Shown: positions 12,030 through 20,532, numbered from the stretch's first letter. The stretch is 64,000 nucleotides of DNA from an uncultured Bacteroidales bacterium (GCA_949289215.1 CASENC010000007.1:62001-126000), one strand, 5' to 3'. The notes: generated from the sequence alone by a model not told the origin. Numbers and translations are program-made.

Positions 12030-12641
12030 TTATTTCATTGCCTCATCTTTCTCGGGATGAGCAGCAAGGAAGTCGGCAATCTTCTCCTGACGGTTCACTC
12101 CGCCAAAGAAACGTTCCACCTTAATTTTACGTTGCAACTGCATCAAGCCGTAAAACATTGCCTCGGGGCGCGGCGGGCAACCGGGAATATACACATCGAT
12201 GGGTATGAGCTGGTCAACACCGTCAACCACACAATACGAACCCTTGAACGGGCCTCCCGACACGGCACAACCGCCACAAGCTATAGCATATTTGGGTTCG
12301 GCAAGCTGTTCCCACAAGCGCACCAATGCCGGAGCCATACGGTGCACGATGGTACCCTGCACCATGATATAGTCGGCCTGACGAGCCGAGTTACGGGCAA
12401 CCTCGAAACCGAAACGCGCCATGTCGTGACGCGCAGCACCAAGGTGCATAAACTCGATTGCACAACAGCTTGTACCGAAACACAAAGGCCACAACGAGTT
12501 GGCGCGTCCCCAGTTGATTAATTTATCAAACTGGCCCACCACCACATTGGTTCCGCTTGCATTCAGTTCTTCTACAAGTTTATCAATATATTCGTTATCC
12601 TTGAAGTCTTCGCGCTTCATGTTTTTTATCTTCACTTCCAT
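12030..12641 (-). CDS. nuoB: NADH-quinone oxidoreductase subunit B (cluster N2)
   Basis: NuoB carries the terminal 4Fe-4S cluster N2, which reduces quinone. The 203-residue protein has the paired cysteines C59-C60 in SCCAIEF, the ACGGC motif near 122-125 and IPGCPPRPE with C155. The open frame extends further upstream inside nuoA, but those residues have no NuoB character. The ATG at 12641 (MEVKIKNMKRED) overlaps the end of nuoA by 10 bases and gives the usual length. A second in-frame ATG at 12620 is possible. It is followed by nuoCD. Confidence 0.95.
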   Translation of the reverse strand: MEVKIKNMKREDFKDNEYIDKLVEELNASGTNVVVGQFDKLINWGRANSLWPLCFGTSCCAIEFMHLGAARHDMARFGFEVARNSARQADYIMVQGTIVHRMAPALVRLWEQLAEPKYAIACGGCAVSGGPFKGSYCVVDGVDQLIPIDVYIPGCPPRPEAMFYGLMQLQRKIKVERFFGGVNRQEKIADFLAAHPEKDEAMK

Positions 12642-13006
12642 TGCAATGCTCCTTTCCGCCAAGCATAAGCAAGGCCTAAAATCAACACTACCAAGAACAC
12701 CAAAACGCTCAACAAGCCGTTGGGGCCGAGACTGCGGCACACGGCAGCCCACGGGAAGAGGAACACAGTCTCCACGTCAAACATAAGGAACAAGATTGCA
12801 AACAGGTAATAACCCACCTTGAATTGCACCATGCTCTCGCCACGCGTTTCAACACCACACTCGTAAGGTTCACCTTTTTGCAAGGAGAACGACCGTGGAG
12901 AAATCAACCGCGCGATTATGAGTGCCGCGGCGACAAGACCAATTCCTGTCAATAGTGCAACGACCATCAACGTCGTGCTTTGAATACCGAATACTGATAA
13001 TTCCAT
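12632..13006 (-). CDS. nuoA: NADH-quinone oxidoreductase subunit A
   Basis: NuoA is a three-helix membrane subunit next to the quinone site. The 124-residue protein has hydrophobic helices near residues 12-32, 69-89 and 96-116. The conserved loop KGEPYECGVETRGESMVQFK includes the cysteine typical of the family. The following helix, YYLFAILFLMFDVETVFLFPW, carries the conserved acidic pair. It is the first gene of the nuo-atp operon and overlaps nuoB by 10 bases. A long leader with a terminator-like hairpin precedes it. Confidence 0.96.
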   Translation of the reverse strand: MELSVFGIQSTTLMVVALLTGIGLVAAALIIARLISPRSFSLQKGEPYECGVETRGESMVQFKVGYYLFAILFLMFDVETVFLFPWAAVCRSLGPNGLLSVLVFLVVLILGLAYAWRKGALQWK

Positions 13007-13326
13007 ATCTATATACTACTTTCTGTATTTATATTTTCTTGTTGTCGTTAAATAAAAAGAGATGGCTTTCGCGGGTATGCCTGCACTTTGCATGGCGGCT
13101 CCCTACTGCCCATCTCGTCATCTCGTTTATTTTCCCATCCGAACATGCACCCTGTACACCCATTTCACACCATTCATTATCGTGATGGCATATAACGGAC
13201 CGCAATATGTGATTTTGTCGCTGCACAGGTTAAATTGTTTAGTTTTCGGTTAAGTATATCACAACACGTTGATTTCCACCACAATGCCACTTCGCAGCAC
13301 TAAGTGATGTAAGGTGTTGTTAATTA
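13007..13326 (-). promoter_or_regulatory. Long structured 5' leader of the nuo-atp operon
   Basis: From the predicted transcription start near 13326 to the nuoA ATG there are about 320 bases with no convincing gene. On the minus strand the 5' part can fold through ACAACAC with GTGTTGT (enclosing CACTT with AAGTG). A terminator-like hairpin lies near the 3' end. An upstream GCCATC (13185-13190) could pair with the 5' arm of that hairpin and compete with it. The only frame of note on the minus strand, 65 codons ending at 13029, looks non-coding. No known riboswitch consensus was recognised. Confidence 0.45.
13050..13116 (-). terminator. Terminator-like hairpin in the nuoA leader (possible attenuator)
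   Basis: On the minus strand an outer stem GAGATGG/CCATCTC (13116-13110 with 13065-13059) closes a 58-base imperfect hairpin. Inner pairs include GGG/CCC and ATGC/GCAT. The hairpin is followed at once by TTTTTATTT (about 13058-13050). It lies 44 bases before the nuoA ATG, with no TAnnTTTG promoter between, so expression of nuoA would need read-through or antitermination. Confidence 0.5.
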
Positions 13327-13331
13327 TTGTG

Positions 13332-13339
13332 CAAATATA
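13332..13339 (-). promoter_or_regulatory. Promoter -7 element for the nuo-atp operon
   Basis: Minus-strand TATATTTG is an exact TAnnTTTG match. A TTTC that could serve as a weak -33 element lies 21 bases further upstream (13361-13364). This is the best promoter candidate for the energy operon and implies a leader of about 320 nt. Confidence 0.6.
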
Positions 13340-13550
13340 GCAAATGTTTTCTTTTCAGCCGAAAGATATAAACCTTAATATTTGTCAATTTTATTATGTT
13401 ATGCAACAGCAAAATTGGTACAAATATCTACACTACCCGAAAAACGACTTTGAAATCTACTTAAATCCAATTCTTTCCAAATGCGATATGATAAAACATG
13501 TATAATTTCCATGTAACCACATTGCCCTGCTTTTTCACTAAATATTGTGA

Positions 13551-13581
13551 TTGCGGAGATGCCGATTTGATTGTAATTTTG
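13551..13581 (+). promoter_or_regulatory. Promoter immediately upstream of the TonB receptor gene
   Basis: TAATTTTG at 13574-13581 matches the -7 consensus, with TTG at 13551-13553 as a -33 element and a 20-base spacer. The receptor ATG lies only 4 bases after the -7 box, so the transcript could be leaderless or nearly so. Confidence 0.55.
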
Positions 13582-13585
13582 CGGC

Positions 13586-15853
13586 ATGAAAAAATTTACC
13601 GATTTGAGACGCGCACTCATTGCAAGCATAACAGTCATTTTGGCCGCAGCAATGACATTCCATTCCGTTGCCGAGGCTCTGCCTGCCGATTTCACGGTTG
13701 ATTCAATAATATCGCTGGGAGAATTGTCGGTTACTGCCATCAAATACGGCGACGGCTTTAAAAACAAGGCCATCGCATCAACCACGATAGGCAAGCGCGA
13801 AATAGAACGATACCGCATATACTCGTTCAAAGACGCAAGCGCAATGATTCCCAACTTCTACATCCCCGACTATGGTTCTCGCATGACATCTTCGATATAT
13901 ATGCGCGGACAAGGCACCCGCATCGACCAGCCTGTCGTGGGCATGAACATCGACAACGTACCTATCATGACCAAGGAAAACTACGACCTTGACTTGCTCG
14001 ACATAGAACGCATCGAAGTGCTGCGCGGCCCGCAAAGCGCATTGTTCGGCCGCAACACCATGGCCGGAGTGATTAACGTGACCACGCTGTCGCCTTTCAA
14101 CTACCAAGGCTCGCGTGCTCTGCTTTCATATTCAAGCGGCAATTCATTCAGGATAGGTGTATCAACCTATCACCTGATTAACGACCGGTTAGGACTATCA
14201 GTAGCCGGCGGATATTCTTCTTCCGACGGTTTTTTCACCAATAATTACACCGGCAGCAAACTTGACCACGAAAAGATTGGCGAAGGCCGTGCAAAGTTGC
14301 AATGGAAAGCCCGTGACGGTGTGCGCATCGACAATGTGCTGTCATTCTCGGTTTCCAGGCAAGGCGGATACCCTTATGAATCGGCTTCCAGGAGAGAAAT
14401 AAGCTATAACGACACCTGTTTTTACCACCGCACAAATATTAGCGACGGATTAACAGTCGAGCTGTCTATGGATAGTTACAAAATGACAAGCATCACGTCA
14501 TACCAATACCTCGACGACAACATGACGCTCGACCAGGACTTCCTGCCTGTGCCATATTTCACGCTCACGCAAAAGCGCAAAGAACACGTGTTTACCCACG
14601 ACCTTACATTCCAGTCGCCCGAACATAACAGCAAACCATACTCGTGGCTTACCGGATTTTTCGGATTTTATAAACGCACACTGATGGACGCTCCTGTGAC
14701 TTTTAAAGAAGTGGGTATCGACAGCCTGATACTGAAACACAGGAACCTATATAATCCCGACTACCCTATCGTGTGGGATACACCACAATTTGTACTAAAC
14801 AGCAATTTCAAGACACACAACTTCGGTCTTGCCTTATACCATCAATCTACTTATAAACTAAACCAGTGGACTTTCACTGCCGCCTTGCGACTCGACTTTG
14901 AGTATAACCGACTCAATTACGTGAGTTGGTGCAATACCGGCTACGACATCATAAATGCTGCCGATGGCTCGATATACAGGCACGACGATGTGAACATCAA
15001 CGACCCAGGAAGCCGCACCAAGACTTTCCTGCAACTATTGCCCAAGGTATCGATCTCTTACAAATTCGACACACCGCAGCCGATATCGGTTTTCGTGTCG
15101 GCGGCAAAAGGATACAAGGCCGGCGGATTCAATACACAAATGTTCAGCGACGTGCTGCAACAGCGGCTCATGAATTACATGGGATTTGGCTCAAGCTACA
15201 AGGTGGAAGACATCATAGCCTACAAGCCCGAAAACAACTGGACTGTAGAAGCCGGGGCACATGCCGAATGTTTCGGCGGACGCATTCGCACCGACCTGTC
15301 GGCATTCTATATCCACGCCACCGACCAACAGCTCACCATGTTCCCCGACGGCAACACAACAGGGCGCATAATGACCAATGCCGGACGTTCACGCAGCTAC
15401 GGAGTGGAAGCAGCGATACGAGCCAATCCCACCGACCGGCTGTCGATTTCAATAAGTTACGGCTTTACCGATGCCAGGTTCATCGACTTTGACAACGGGC
15501 GTGAAAATTATTCGGGCAATTTTATCCCTTATGCCCCCAAAAACACTATCTTTGCAGCAGCGAACTATACCTTGCCTGTCAACAGCACTTGGCTTGGCAG
15601 CATTACATTCGATGCCCATGCCCGTGCCATAGGCGAGATATACTGGAACGAAACCAACGATGAGAAGCAACCCATGTATTGCCTGCCCGGAGCATCGGTA
15701 ACACTGGCAGGACGGAATTATTCACTCGAATTGTGGGGTGAAAACCTTAGCGACACCGATTACCGCACATTCTATTTCGTGTCGATAGGAAACGCATTCT
15801 TCCAGCGCGGAAAGCCTCTCACCGTGGGTGCCACACTAAGATTGAATATATAA
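13586..15853 (+). CDS. TonB-dependent outer-membrane receptor
   Basis: This protein imports an unknown ligand across the outer membrane using TonB energy. The 755-residue protein has an N-terminal signal peptide (MKKFTDLRRALIAS, then a hydrophobic core ending near HSVAEA). A possible TonB box (GELSVTAIK) follows. The plug domain (about 50-165) contains IYMRGQGTRIDQPVVGMNID-type sequence and DIERIEVLRGPQSALFGRN. The 22-strand barrel ends in a typical last strand, LTVGATLRLNI. There is no carboxypeptidase-like N-terminal domain and no SusD partner, so it is a siderophore/vitamin-type receptor and not a SusC glycan porin. The next gene, 25 bases on, encodes a lipoprotein. Ligand unknown. Confidence 0.92.
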   Translation: MKKFTDLRRALIASITVILAAAMTFHSVAEALPADFTVDSIISLGELSVTAIKYGDGFKNKAIASTTIGKREIERYRIYSFKDASAMIPNFYIPDYGSRMTSSIYMRGQGTRIDQPVVGMNIDNVPIMTKENYDLDLLDIERIEVLRGPQSALFGRNTMAGVINVTTLSPFNYQGSRALLSYSSGNSFRIGVSTYHLINDRLGLSVAGGYSSSDGFFTNNYTGSKLDHEKIGEGRAKLQWKARDGVRIDNVLSFSVSRQGGYPYESASRREISYNDTCFYHRTNISDGLTVELSMDSYKMTSITSYQYLDDNMTLDQDFLPVPYFTLTQKRKEHVFTHDLTFQSPEHNSKPYSWLTGFFGFYKRTLMDAPVTFKEVGIDSLILKHRNLYNPDYPIVWDTPQFVLNSNFKTHNFGLALYHQSTYKLNQWTFTAALRLDFEYNRLNYVSWCNTGYDIINAADGSIYRHDDVNINDPGSRTKTFLQLLPKVSISYKFDTPQPISVFVSAAKGYKAGGFNTQMFSDVLQQRLMNYMGFGSSYKVEDIIAYKPENNWTVEAGAHAECFGGRIRTDLSAFYIHATDQQLTMFPDGNTTGRIMTNAGRSRSYGVEAAIRANPTDRLSISISYGFTDARFIDFDNGRENYSGNFIPYAPKNTIFAAANYTLPVNSTWLGSITFDAHARAIGEIYWNETNDEKQPMYCLPGASVTLAGRNYSLELWGENLSDTDYRTFYFVSIGNAFFQRGKPLTVGATLRLNI

Positions 15854-15878
15854 CAACCAATACTATTATCACACAACA

Positions 15879-16739
15879 ATGACAATGAAAAAAACAATTC
15901 TACCGCTGCTTGCAGCCGTCCCGATGTTGCTTACATCATGCCTTGGCGACAGCGAAGTGAGCAACACCATGCAACTAAACGCCGAAATGGTGCAAATAAA
16001 ATCAGCCGCCGACGGTACATCTTCGCTAAACACAGCAAGCTACTATTTTGAAATGGAACTTGCCAATTCGCCATACATCAACATACGCATAAGCGACAAA
16101 GATATCTCGCAAGTTGCATTCAATATACAGGGGTTGCCTCTGTCGGTTTCCAACAACCTTGGATACACTTTCCATGCCGAAGCCGTCACCCCGGTCGATG
16201 CCAACGGAACGCCTCTGTCGAACATTGAAATCACCAACCTTTACGGACAATACATAGGGAATACACTCGATATGCGGTACACAGTGAACGGCTCCACCCA
16301 AATCGTTGCATTTCCCGACGGAGTTACCTATAGCTATAATGAAGTTACCACTGTTGCTCCAGATGCCGACCCATACAAATATGACGAAAGTCGAGTATCC
16401 ATGGTTTACCGCATCAATGCCGACTCGGCTTTGGTGGACATGACTATTTCCAACATACGTTTCGTAAGCGAAATGCCTGTCATGCAATCAATGACATTCC
16501 CAAGTATAAAAGTTACCCCGTCGGCAACAGGCACATTCCTTGAACTCAAAGCCGACTCAATAATCCCAGAAATATCAAATACCCCATACCCGAGTTACAA
16601 AATAACCGACTTCTCGGCAACAATGAACCCATCGTTCAACGCCTCTTCGTTCTTCCGCGACGAAAATGTATCGGGCACATTCAAATGTATGGGTATGAAC
16701 GTGGCATTCAAAGCTCAAATGTTCACTCCGGCCAACTAA
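15879..16739 (+). CDS. Unrecognised lipoprotein, partner of the TonB receptor
   Basis: This 286-residue protein has a lipoprotein signal (MKKTILPLLAAVPMLLTSC, lipobox LTSC). Acidic residues come soon after the cysteine (CLGDSE), which in Bacteroidetes may favour surface export. The rest is rich in short beta-strand-like segments, alternating polar and hydrophobic residues, with no catalytic motif seen. I do not recognise the family. It lies 25 bases downstream of the TonB receptor on the same strand, so co-transcription is likely and a role in surface capture of the same ligand is a reasonable guess. An alternative start two codons later is possible. An inverted repeat follows the gene. Confidence 0.7.
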   Translation: MTMKKTILPLLAAVPMLLTSCLGDSEVSNTMQLNAEMVQIKSAADGTSSLNTASYYFEMELANSPYINIRISDKDISQVAFNIQGLPLSVSNNLGYTFHAEAVTPVDANGTPLSNIEITNLYGQYIGNTLDMRYTVNGSTQIVAFPDGVTYSYNEVTTVAPDADPYKYDESRVSMVYRINADSALVDMTISNIRFVSEMPVMQSMTFPSIKVTPSATGTFLELKADSIIPEISNTPYPSYKITDFSATMNPSFNASSFFRDENVSGTFKCMGMNVAFKAQMFTPAN

Positions 16740-16759
16740 CCGGGAATACACATAAAAGT

Positions 16760-16810
16760 TAATATTGGTATGTCGATATGATGGAATTTCATTTTGACAT
16801 ACCAATATTA
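16760..16810 (+). terminator. 15-bp inverted repeat after the lipoprotein gene
   Basis: TAATATTGGTATGTC at 16760-16774 is perfectly inverted at 16796-16810, with an inner ATGA/TCAT pair. It lies 20 bases after the stop codon. There is no clear T run, only alternating TA sequence, so it is a probable transcript end or 3'-stabilising hairpin and not a textbook terminator. Confidence 0.55.
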
Positions 16811-16890
16811 TATATACACCTTCACGAAAAAACTACCGACATAAAATTATATATATTTAAACAAATCAGCCAAAAGTGCTTTTTTTTGTG

Positions 16891-16898
16891 TAAGTTTG
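16891..16898 (+). promoter_or_regulatory. Promoter -7 element for the DUF6377 gene
   Basis: TAAGTTTG matches TAnnTTTG and lies 31 bases before the ATG at 16930. No -33 TTTG at the standard distance was seen. Confidence 0.45.
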
Positions 16899-16929
16899 CC
16901 AAACGACAAAACCCTATTACTTTTACCTG

Positions 16930-18513
16930 ATGAAATTTATTCGCATAATATTGCTCATAGGCATATCGGGAATTTTCACACCGGTTCAAGCTGAAACACT
17001 AAAACAAATTCTTATCCGGCTCGATAACGAACTAAAAACAAAAGACATATACGATAGCTATAAGCAATCTCGCATCGACTCGATGTGCTTACAATTACCC
17101 ACACAACACGACAACCCCAAGGCATTGTGCATGGAATATTGCAAAATTGCCCGAGAATATGAAACCTTTATTTCCGACTCGGCTCTGGCATATTACGACC
17201 GCGCAACCATCCTCGCTAAGGAATTAAACGACACCACACCTGCAATACAAGCCAGACTTGGTAGAATAAAGGTGATGAGTATCATGGGATTTTTTCATGA
17301 AGCCATGACTGAACTCGACTCAATCGAACAAAATGGGATACCCGTGATATTGAAAGAACAATGGCTCGACTGTGGACGGCAACTTTATTCATATATCGAG
17401 GCCTACACAATACAAGGAAACAGCCAAAACATGAACCCATACCTGGATATGTATATCGCAAACCAAAACCGGTATCGAACCGAATTGCTGAAATTGCTAC
17501 CTGAAAATTCACCACACCATAAATTATATCTTGCCGAGCAGTATTACATCGACGGGAATTACAAACAAGCCAAAATATTGCTTAATGAAATCATAAACAA
17601 TTCAAACCCCGACAATAACATATATGCCCGCGCCGCAGCCAATATGGCCGCGATACGCGAATATGAAGACAACATCGACGATGCAACCCGGTTCCTTGCA
17701 TTGTCGGCAATTGCCGACATAAAGACTTCGGTAAAAGAAACCACATCGTTGCAAAAGCTCGCCTTGCACCTTTATGAAACAGGCGATATCGGTCATGCCT
17801 ACGCATACTTATCGGCATCACTTGCCGATGCCGTCTTTTGCAACGCAAGATTGCGTACCGCAGAAATATCAAGCATCACTCCACTAATCGACGGCGCATA
17901 TAAAGTGCAATTAAACCGCAAACACAAGTTGCTGATGTTTGCCACACTTATTTCCACCCTACTCGCAATAGCTTTTGTCGGAGTGTGCTTTTTTCTGCTA
18001 AAACAAATGCGTAAACTCAACGACACCCGCCGACAGCTGAAACAAGCCAATAATATTAAAGAAGAATATATCGGCCACTTCCTCGACCTATGTTCCATTT
18101 ATATGGACCGTCTCGACAACTTTTGCAAGACTGTAACACGCAAAATCACGGCCGGACAGATTGAGGAACTTGTAAAAATGGCAAAATCATCAAAATTCGC
18201 CGAAGAACAACACAAACAGTTTTATGAGAATTTCGACGGAGCATTCTTGCATATTTACCCTACCTTCATCGATGATTTCAACAAACTGCTACAACCCGAC
18301 GAGCAAATCATAATAAAAGATCCCGGCCGCCTCACAACCGAATTACGCATATTTGCTTTTTTCAGAATGGGAGTGGACGATGCCAATAAGATTGCAGGAT
18401 TTCTACATTACTCGGTTAATACTATTTATGCCTACCGCAATAAAGTGAAAAACAAAGCCATAGACCGAGAGCATTTTGAAGAAAATATCATGAAAATAGG
18501 CTCTATTCAGTGA
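16930..18513 (+). CDS. DUF6377-type membrane-bound TPR regulator
   Basis: This 527-residue protein resembles Bacteroidales transcriptional regulators of the DUF6377 group. In order it has: a signal-like N-terminus (MKFIRIILLIGISGIF, then VQA); an alpha-helical, tetratricopeptide-like region (about 30-320, for example YYIDGNYKQAKILLNEII); a transmembrane helix (about 335-360, LMFATLISTLLAIAFVGVCF); a short coiled coil (KQMRKLNDTRRQLKQANN); and a C-terminal helix-turn-helix-like part (LTTELRIFAFFRMGVDDANKIAGFL). That last part resembles the LuxR-type end of such proteins. It probably senses an envelope signal and acts at the membrane on DNA (inference). Being next to the TonB receptor pair suggests, but does not show, regulation of it. 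The gene is A+T rich. Confidence 0.75.
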   Translation: MKFIRIILLIGISGIFTPVQAETLKQILIRLDNELKTKDIYDSYKQSRIDSMCLQLPTQHDNPKALCMEYCKIAREYETFISDSALAYYDRATILAKELNDTTPAIQARLGRIKVMSIMGFFHEAMTELDSIEQNGIPVILKEQWLDCGRQLYSYIEAYTIQGNSQNMNPYLDMYIANQNRYRTELLKLLPENSPHHKLYLAEQYYIDGNYKQAKILLNEIINNSNPDNNIYARAAANMAAIREYEDNIDDATRFLALSAIADIKTSVKETTSLQKLALHLYETGDIGHAYAYLSASLADAVFCNARLRTAEISSITPLIDGAYKVQLNRKHKLLMFATLISTLLAIAFVGVCFFLLKQMRKLNDTRRQLKQANNIKEEYIGHFLDLCSIYMDRLDNFCKTVTRKITAGQIEELVKMAKSSKFAEEQHKQFYENFDGAFLHIYPTFIDDFNKLLQPDEQIIIKDPGRLTTELRIFAFFRMGVDDANKIAGFLHYSVNTIYAYRNKVKNKAIDREHFEENIMKIGSIQ

Positions 18514-18645
18514 TATTTTCATCTATATTTTATGCACACGAGAAATACATATATATTATTATATATCAGTAATATAACATAATTATAGCCTCTAATATTA
18601 TTTATATTTTCATCACATTCGGTTATATCCTGTAATATTCGATTG

Positions 18646-18653
18646 TAATTTTG
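18646..18653 (+). promoter_or_regulatory. Promoter -7 element of an intergenic RNA unit
   Basis: TAATTTTG is an exact match to TAnnTTTG, in the context CGATTGTAATTTTGC, almost identical to the promoter at 13574. No protein-coding start follows it closely. The next strong signal downstream is the terminator at 18999. Confidence 0.5.
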
Positions 18654-18659
18654 CAACAG

Positions 18660-19035
18660 CAAGGCAGAGAAAAAACAGCAAATTGCTTAATTCGGCTATT
18701 TGATGTAACCTGCTTGCGCCTCCGGATTCCTAACCGAGATCATTATTGTTTGTTTTTGGAAAGTCTCGAAATGACAATTCCACCTCAAAAATAAGAGGAA
18801 AAGTATTTAGGGTTTATGTGTAAATGCGTGCAGGACTGTCCCCGACTTACGGCACACACAGACTGCAACGAAGAAACAGGCAAAACAAAATTATATTTTT
18901 GTTTCTCACTTAAATGGTTTAAGGTGAAGGTTTGTTATTAAGGTTGTTTAGGAAATGGTAAAATTATTCCGTGTTGCATAAGCAGCAATGAAGGAAAAGA
19001 AGAAGCACCTCGCGAGAAGTGCTTCTTCCTTTTTT
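18660..19035 (+). ncRNA. Candidate structured non-coding RNA, family not recognised
   Basis: Between a good promoter and a strong terminator lie about 375 bases with no convincing frame. Local pairing is dense in the first 220 bases: CCTGC (18709) with GCAGG (near 18830); the hairpin GGAA-GTC / GAC-TTCC with loop TCGAAAT; the hairpin CCTC AAAAATAA GAGG; and an A/T hairpin AAACAAAAT / ATTTTTGTTT near 18882-18904. That last hairpin could be an earlier 3' end. I saw no RNase P signature (GAGGAAAGTCC) and no tmRNA tag or CCA end. A Bacteroidetes 6S-like RNA in the first 220 bases cannot be excluded. The promoter and terminator are seen in sequence; the RNA itself is inferred. It could also be a leader of manC. 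Confidence 0.4.
18999..19035 (+). terminator. Strong rho-independent terminator
   Basis: A 10-bp perfect stem GAAGAAGCAC / GTGCTTCTTC encloses a loop around CTCGCGAGAA and is followed by CTTTTTT. It stands alone between genes, 173 bases before manC, which implies a transcription unit ending here that is not a protein gene. Confidence 0.85.
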
Positions 19036-19207
19036 ATCAATCAAAAAAAACTTCAAGTCTCACACTTGACATCAACATTGGTTGCCGGCACCTTTCATGT
19101 TTCATTAATTTTCACACAATGTACCGAAACAATTAACAATAATATTTGCGTTCCAACAACAATAATTGCTAACTTAGCGACATAAAAACCGTAAACACAT
19201 TCACGAC

Positions 19208-20290
19208 ATGAATAACAGATATTGCGTAATCATGGGCGGCGGAGTTGGAAGTCGTTTTTGGCCTTACAGCCGCAAAAACCTACCCAAACAATTCATTGAC
19301 TTCTTAGGCACAGGGCGCACGCTGCTGCAAATGAGTTTTGACCGAGCAAAAAGCATTGTTCCTACAAGCAACATAATTGTGGTGACAAATGAAGCCTACC
19401 GCGACATAGTGCTTGAACAACTTCCGGAACTCGACGAAGCACAAATATTGCTTGAACCGGTACGCCGCAACACTGCCCCATGCATTGCATGGGCGGCATT
19501 CCACATACACGCATTGAATCCCGATGCATCAATTATGGTCTCGCCAAGCGACCATCTGATCTTCAACGAAGATGTATTCAGGAAAGAAATCATCAACGGA
19601 TTTGAATTTGTCGAAAACCATGATGCCCTGCTCACTTTAGGCATAAAACCTAATCGGCCAGAGACCGGATACGGATATATACAAATAGGTGGGAAATCTG
19701 ATGTGGATGGCATATCTCAGGTAAAAACTTTTACCGAAAAGCCCGACATTGAAATAGCGCGTATATTCGTGGAAAGTGGAGAATTCTTTTGGAATTCGGG
19801 GATATTCCTATGGTCGGCACAAAGCATACTTAAGACACTGCATGAATACGCACCCGACGTGTACTGCAAATTTGAAGCAGGTATCGATAAGTTCGGAACA
19901 TCAGAGGAAAAAAACTATATAAAAGAAAAATTTGCCGAATGTCCAAACATCTCGATTGACTTCGCAGTAATGGAAAAAGCGCCAAATGTGTATGTTTCTT
20001 GCGTAAACTTCGGTTGGAACGACCTTGGAGCATGGGGAGTTTTATATGAATACTCACCAAAAAGCAAAGAGGGCAATGTAACACAAAACTGCAATGCCAT
20101 GCTATATAATTGCCACAACAACATGATTGCAGTGAAGAACAAAGACAAACTAATTGTCGCTTCAGGGTTGAAAAATTTCATCATTGCCGATTCGGGAGAT
20201 GTCTTGCTGATATGCCCGCAGAACGAAGAACAACGCATAAAGCAATTTGTCAATGATGTCAAATCTTCTTTTGGCGACAAATACCAATAA
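19208..20290 (+). CDS. manC: Mannose-1-phosphate guanylyltransferase
   Basis: This enzyme makes GDP-mannose from mannose-1-phosphate and GTP, supplying capsule, O-antigen or glycoprotein synthesis and GDP-fucose. The 360-residue protein has the nucleotidyltransferase signature GGGVGSRFWPYSR followed by PKQF near residues 10-29. Family blocks EPVRRNTAPCIAWAA, SPSDHLIF, FTEKPD and FFWNSGIFLW follow in order. It lacks the C-terminal mannose-6-phosphate isomerase domain found in the longer bifunctional enzymes. It stands alone, preceded by the terminated RNA unit and followed by a terminator. The gene is clearly A+T rich (22 of 60 G+C in one counted line). Confidence 0.92.
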   Translation: MNNRYCVIMGGGVGSRFWPYSRKNLPKQFIDFLGTGRTLLQMSFDRAKSIVPTSNIIVVTNEAYRDIVLEQLPELDEAQILLEPVRRNTAPCIAWAAFHIHALNPDASIMVSPSDHLIFNEDVFRKEIINGFEFVENHDALLTLGIKPNRPETGYGYIQIGGKSDVDGISQVKTFTEKPDIEIARIFVESGEFFWNSGIFLWSAQSILKTLHEYAPDVYCKFEAGIDKFGTSEEKNYIKEKFAECPNISIDFAVMEKAPNVYVSCVNFGWNDLGAWGVLYEYSPKSKEGNVTQNCNAMLYNCHNNMIAVKNKDKLIVASGLKNFIIADSGDVLLICPQNEEQRIKQFVNDVKSSFGDKYQ

Positions 20291-20321
20291 TATTCATTGG
20301 TTATAAATAAGAATCCGCAAA

Positions 20322-20363
20322 AATAGCAGTTGCACAAATATTATGATGCAACTGCCATTTTTG
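20322..20363 (+). terminator. Terminator after manC
   Basis: The stem GCAGTTGC / GCAACTGC (20326-20333 and 20348-20355) is followed by CATTTTTG. It is preceded by an A run, so it could work in both directions. Confidence 0.8.
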
Positions 20364-20471
20364 TATTATTGATGTCCGGTAAAAGCCTATATACCTATAT
20401 ATATTTTTAGGACAATTGAACCTATTACTTGCATCATTGATATTAAGAAACAGTGACAATAAAATAACAAT

Positions 20472-20506
20472 GTGCAGTTTGCACGTTAAATGTATGCAAA
20501 CTGCAC
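20472..20506 (-). terminator. Terminator after the sulfatase gene
   Basis: A perfect 12-bp inverted repeat, GTGCAGTTTGCA / TGCAAACTGCAC, separated by 11 bases, lies 27 bases past the sulfatase stop. On the minus strand it is followed by the T-rich stretch ATTGTTATTTTATT. Confidence 0.7.
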
Positions 20507-20532
20507 ACCCCCTGAATTATATCACGTCGTAT

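Noticed and set aside
13029..13226. Minus-strand 65-codon frame in the nuoA leader
   Set aside because: It runs through the terminator-like hairpin, has no hydrophobic or domain pattern, and lacks a plausible start context; treated as leader RNA.
13586..16739. SusC/SusD polysaccharide utilisation pair
   Set aside because: The receptor lacks the carboxypeptidase-like N-terminal domain and the lipoprotein has no SusD helical TPR pattern.
18660..19035. RNase P RNA or tmRNA as identity of the orphan RNA
   Set aside because: The GGAAAGTC string resembles part of the RNase P core, but the second core element follows far too close, and there is no proteolysis-tag frame or CCA end for tmRNA.
18988..19185. 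Small plus-strand frame (65 codons) before manC
   Set aside because: Its first codons are the arms of the terminator hairpin, so it would not be transcribed from the upstream promoter.
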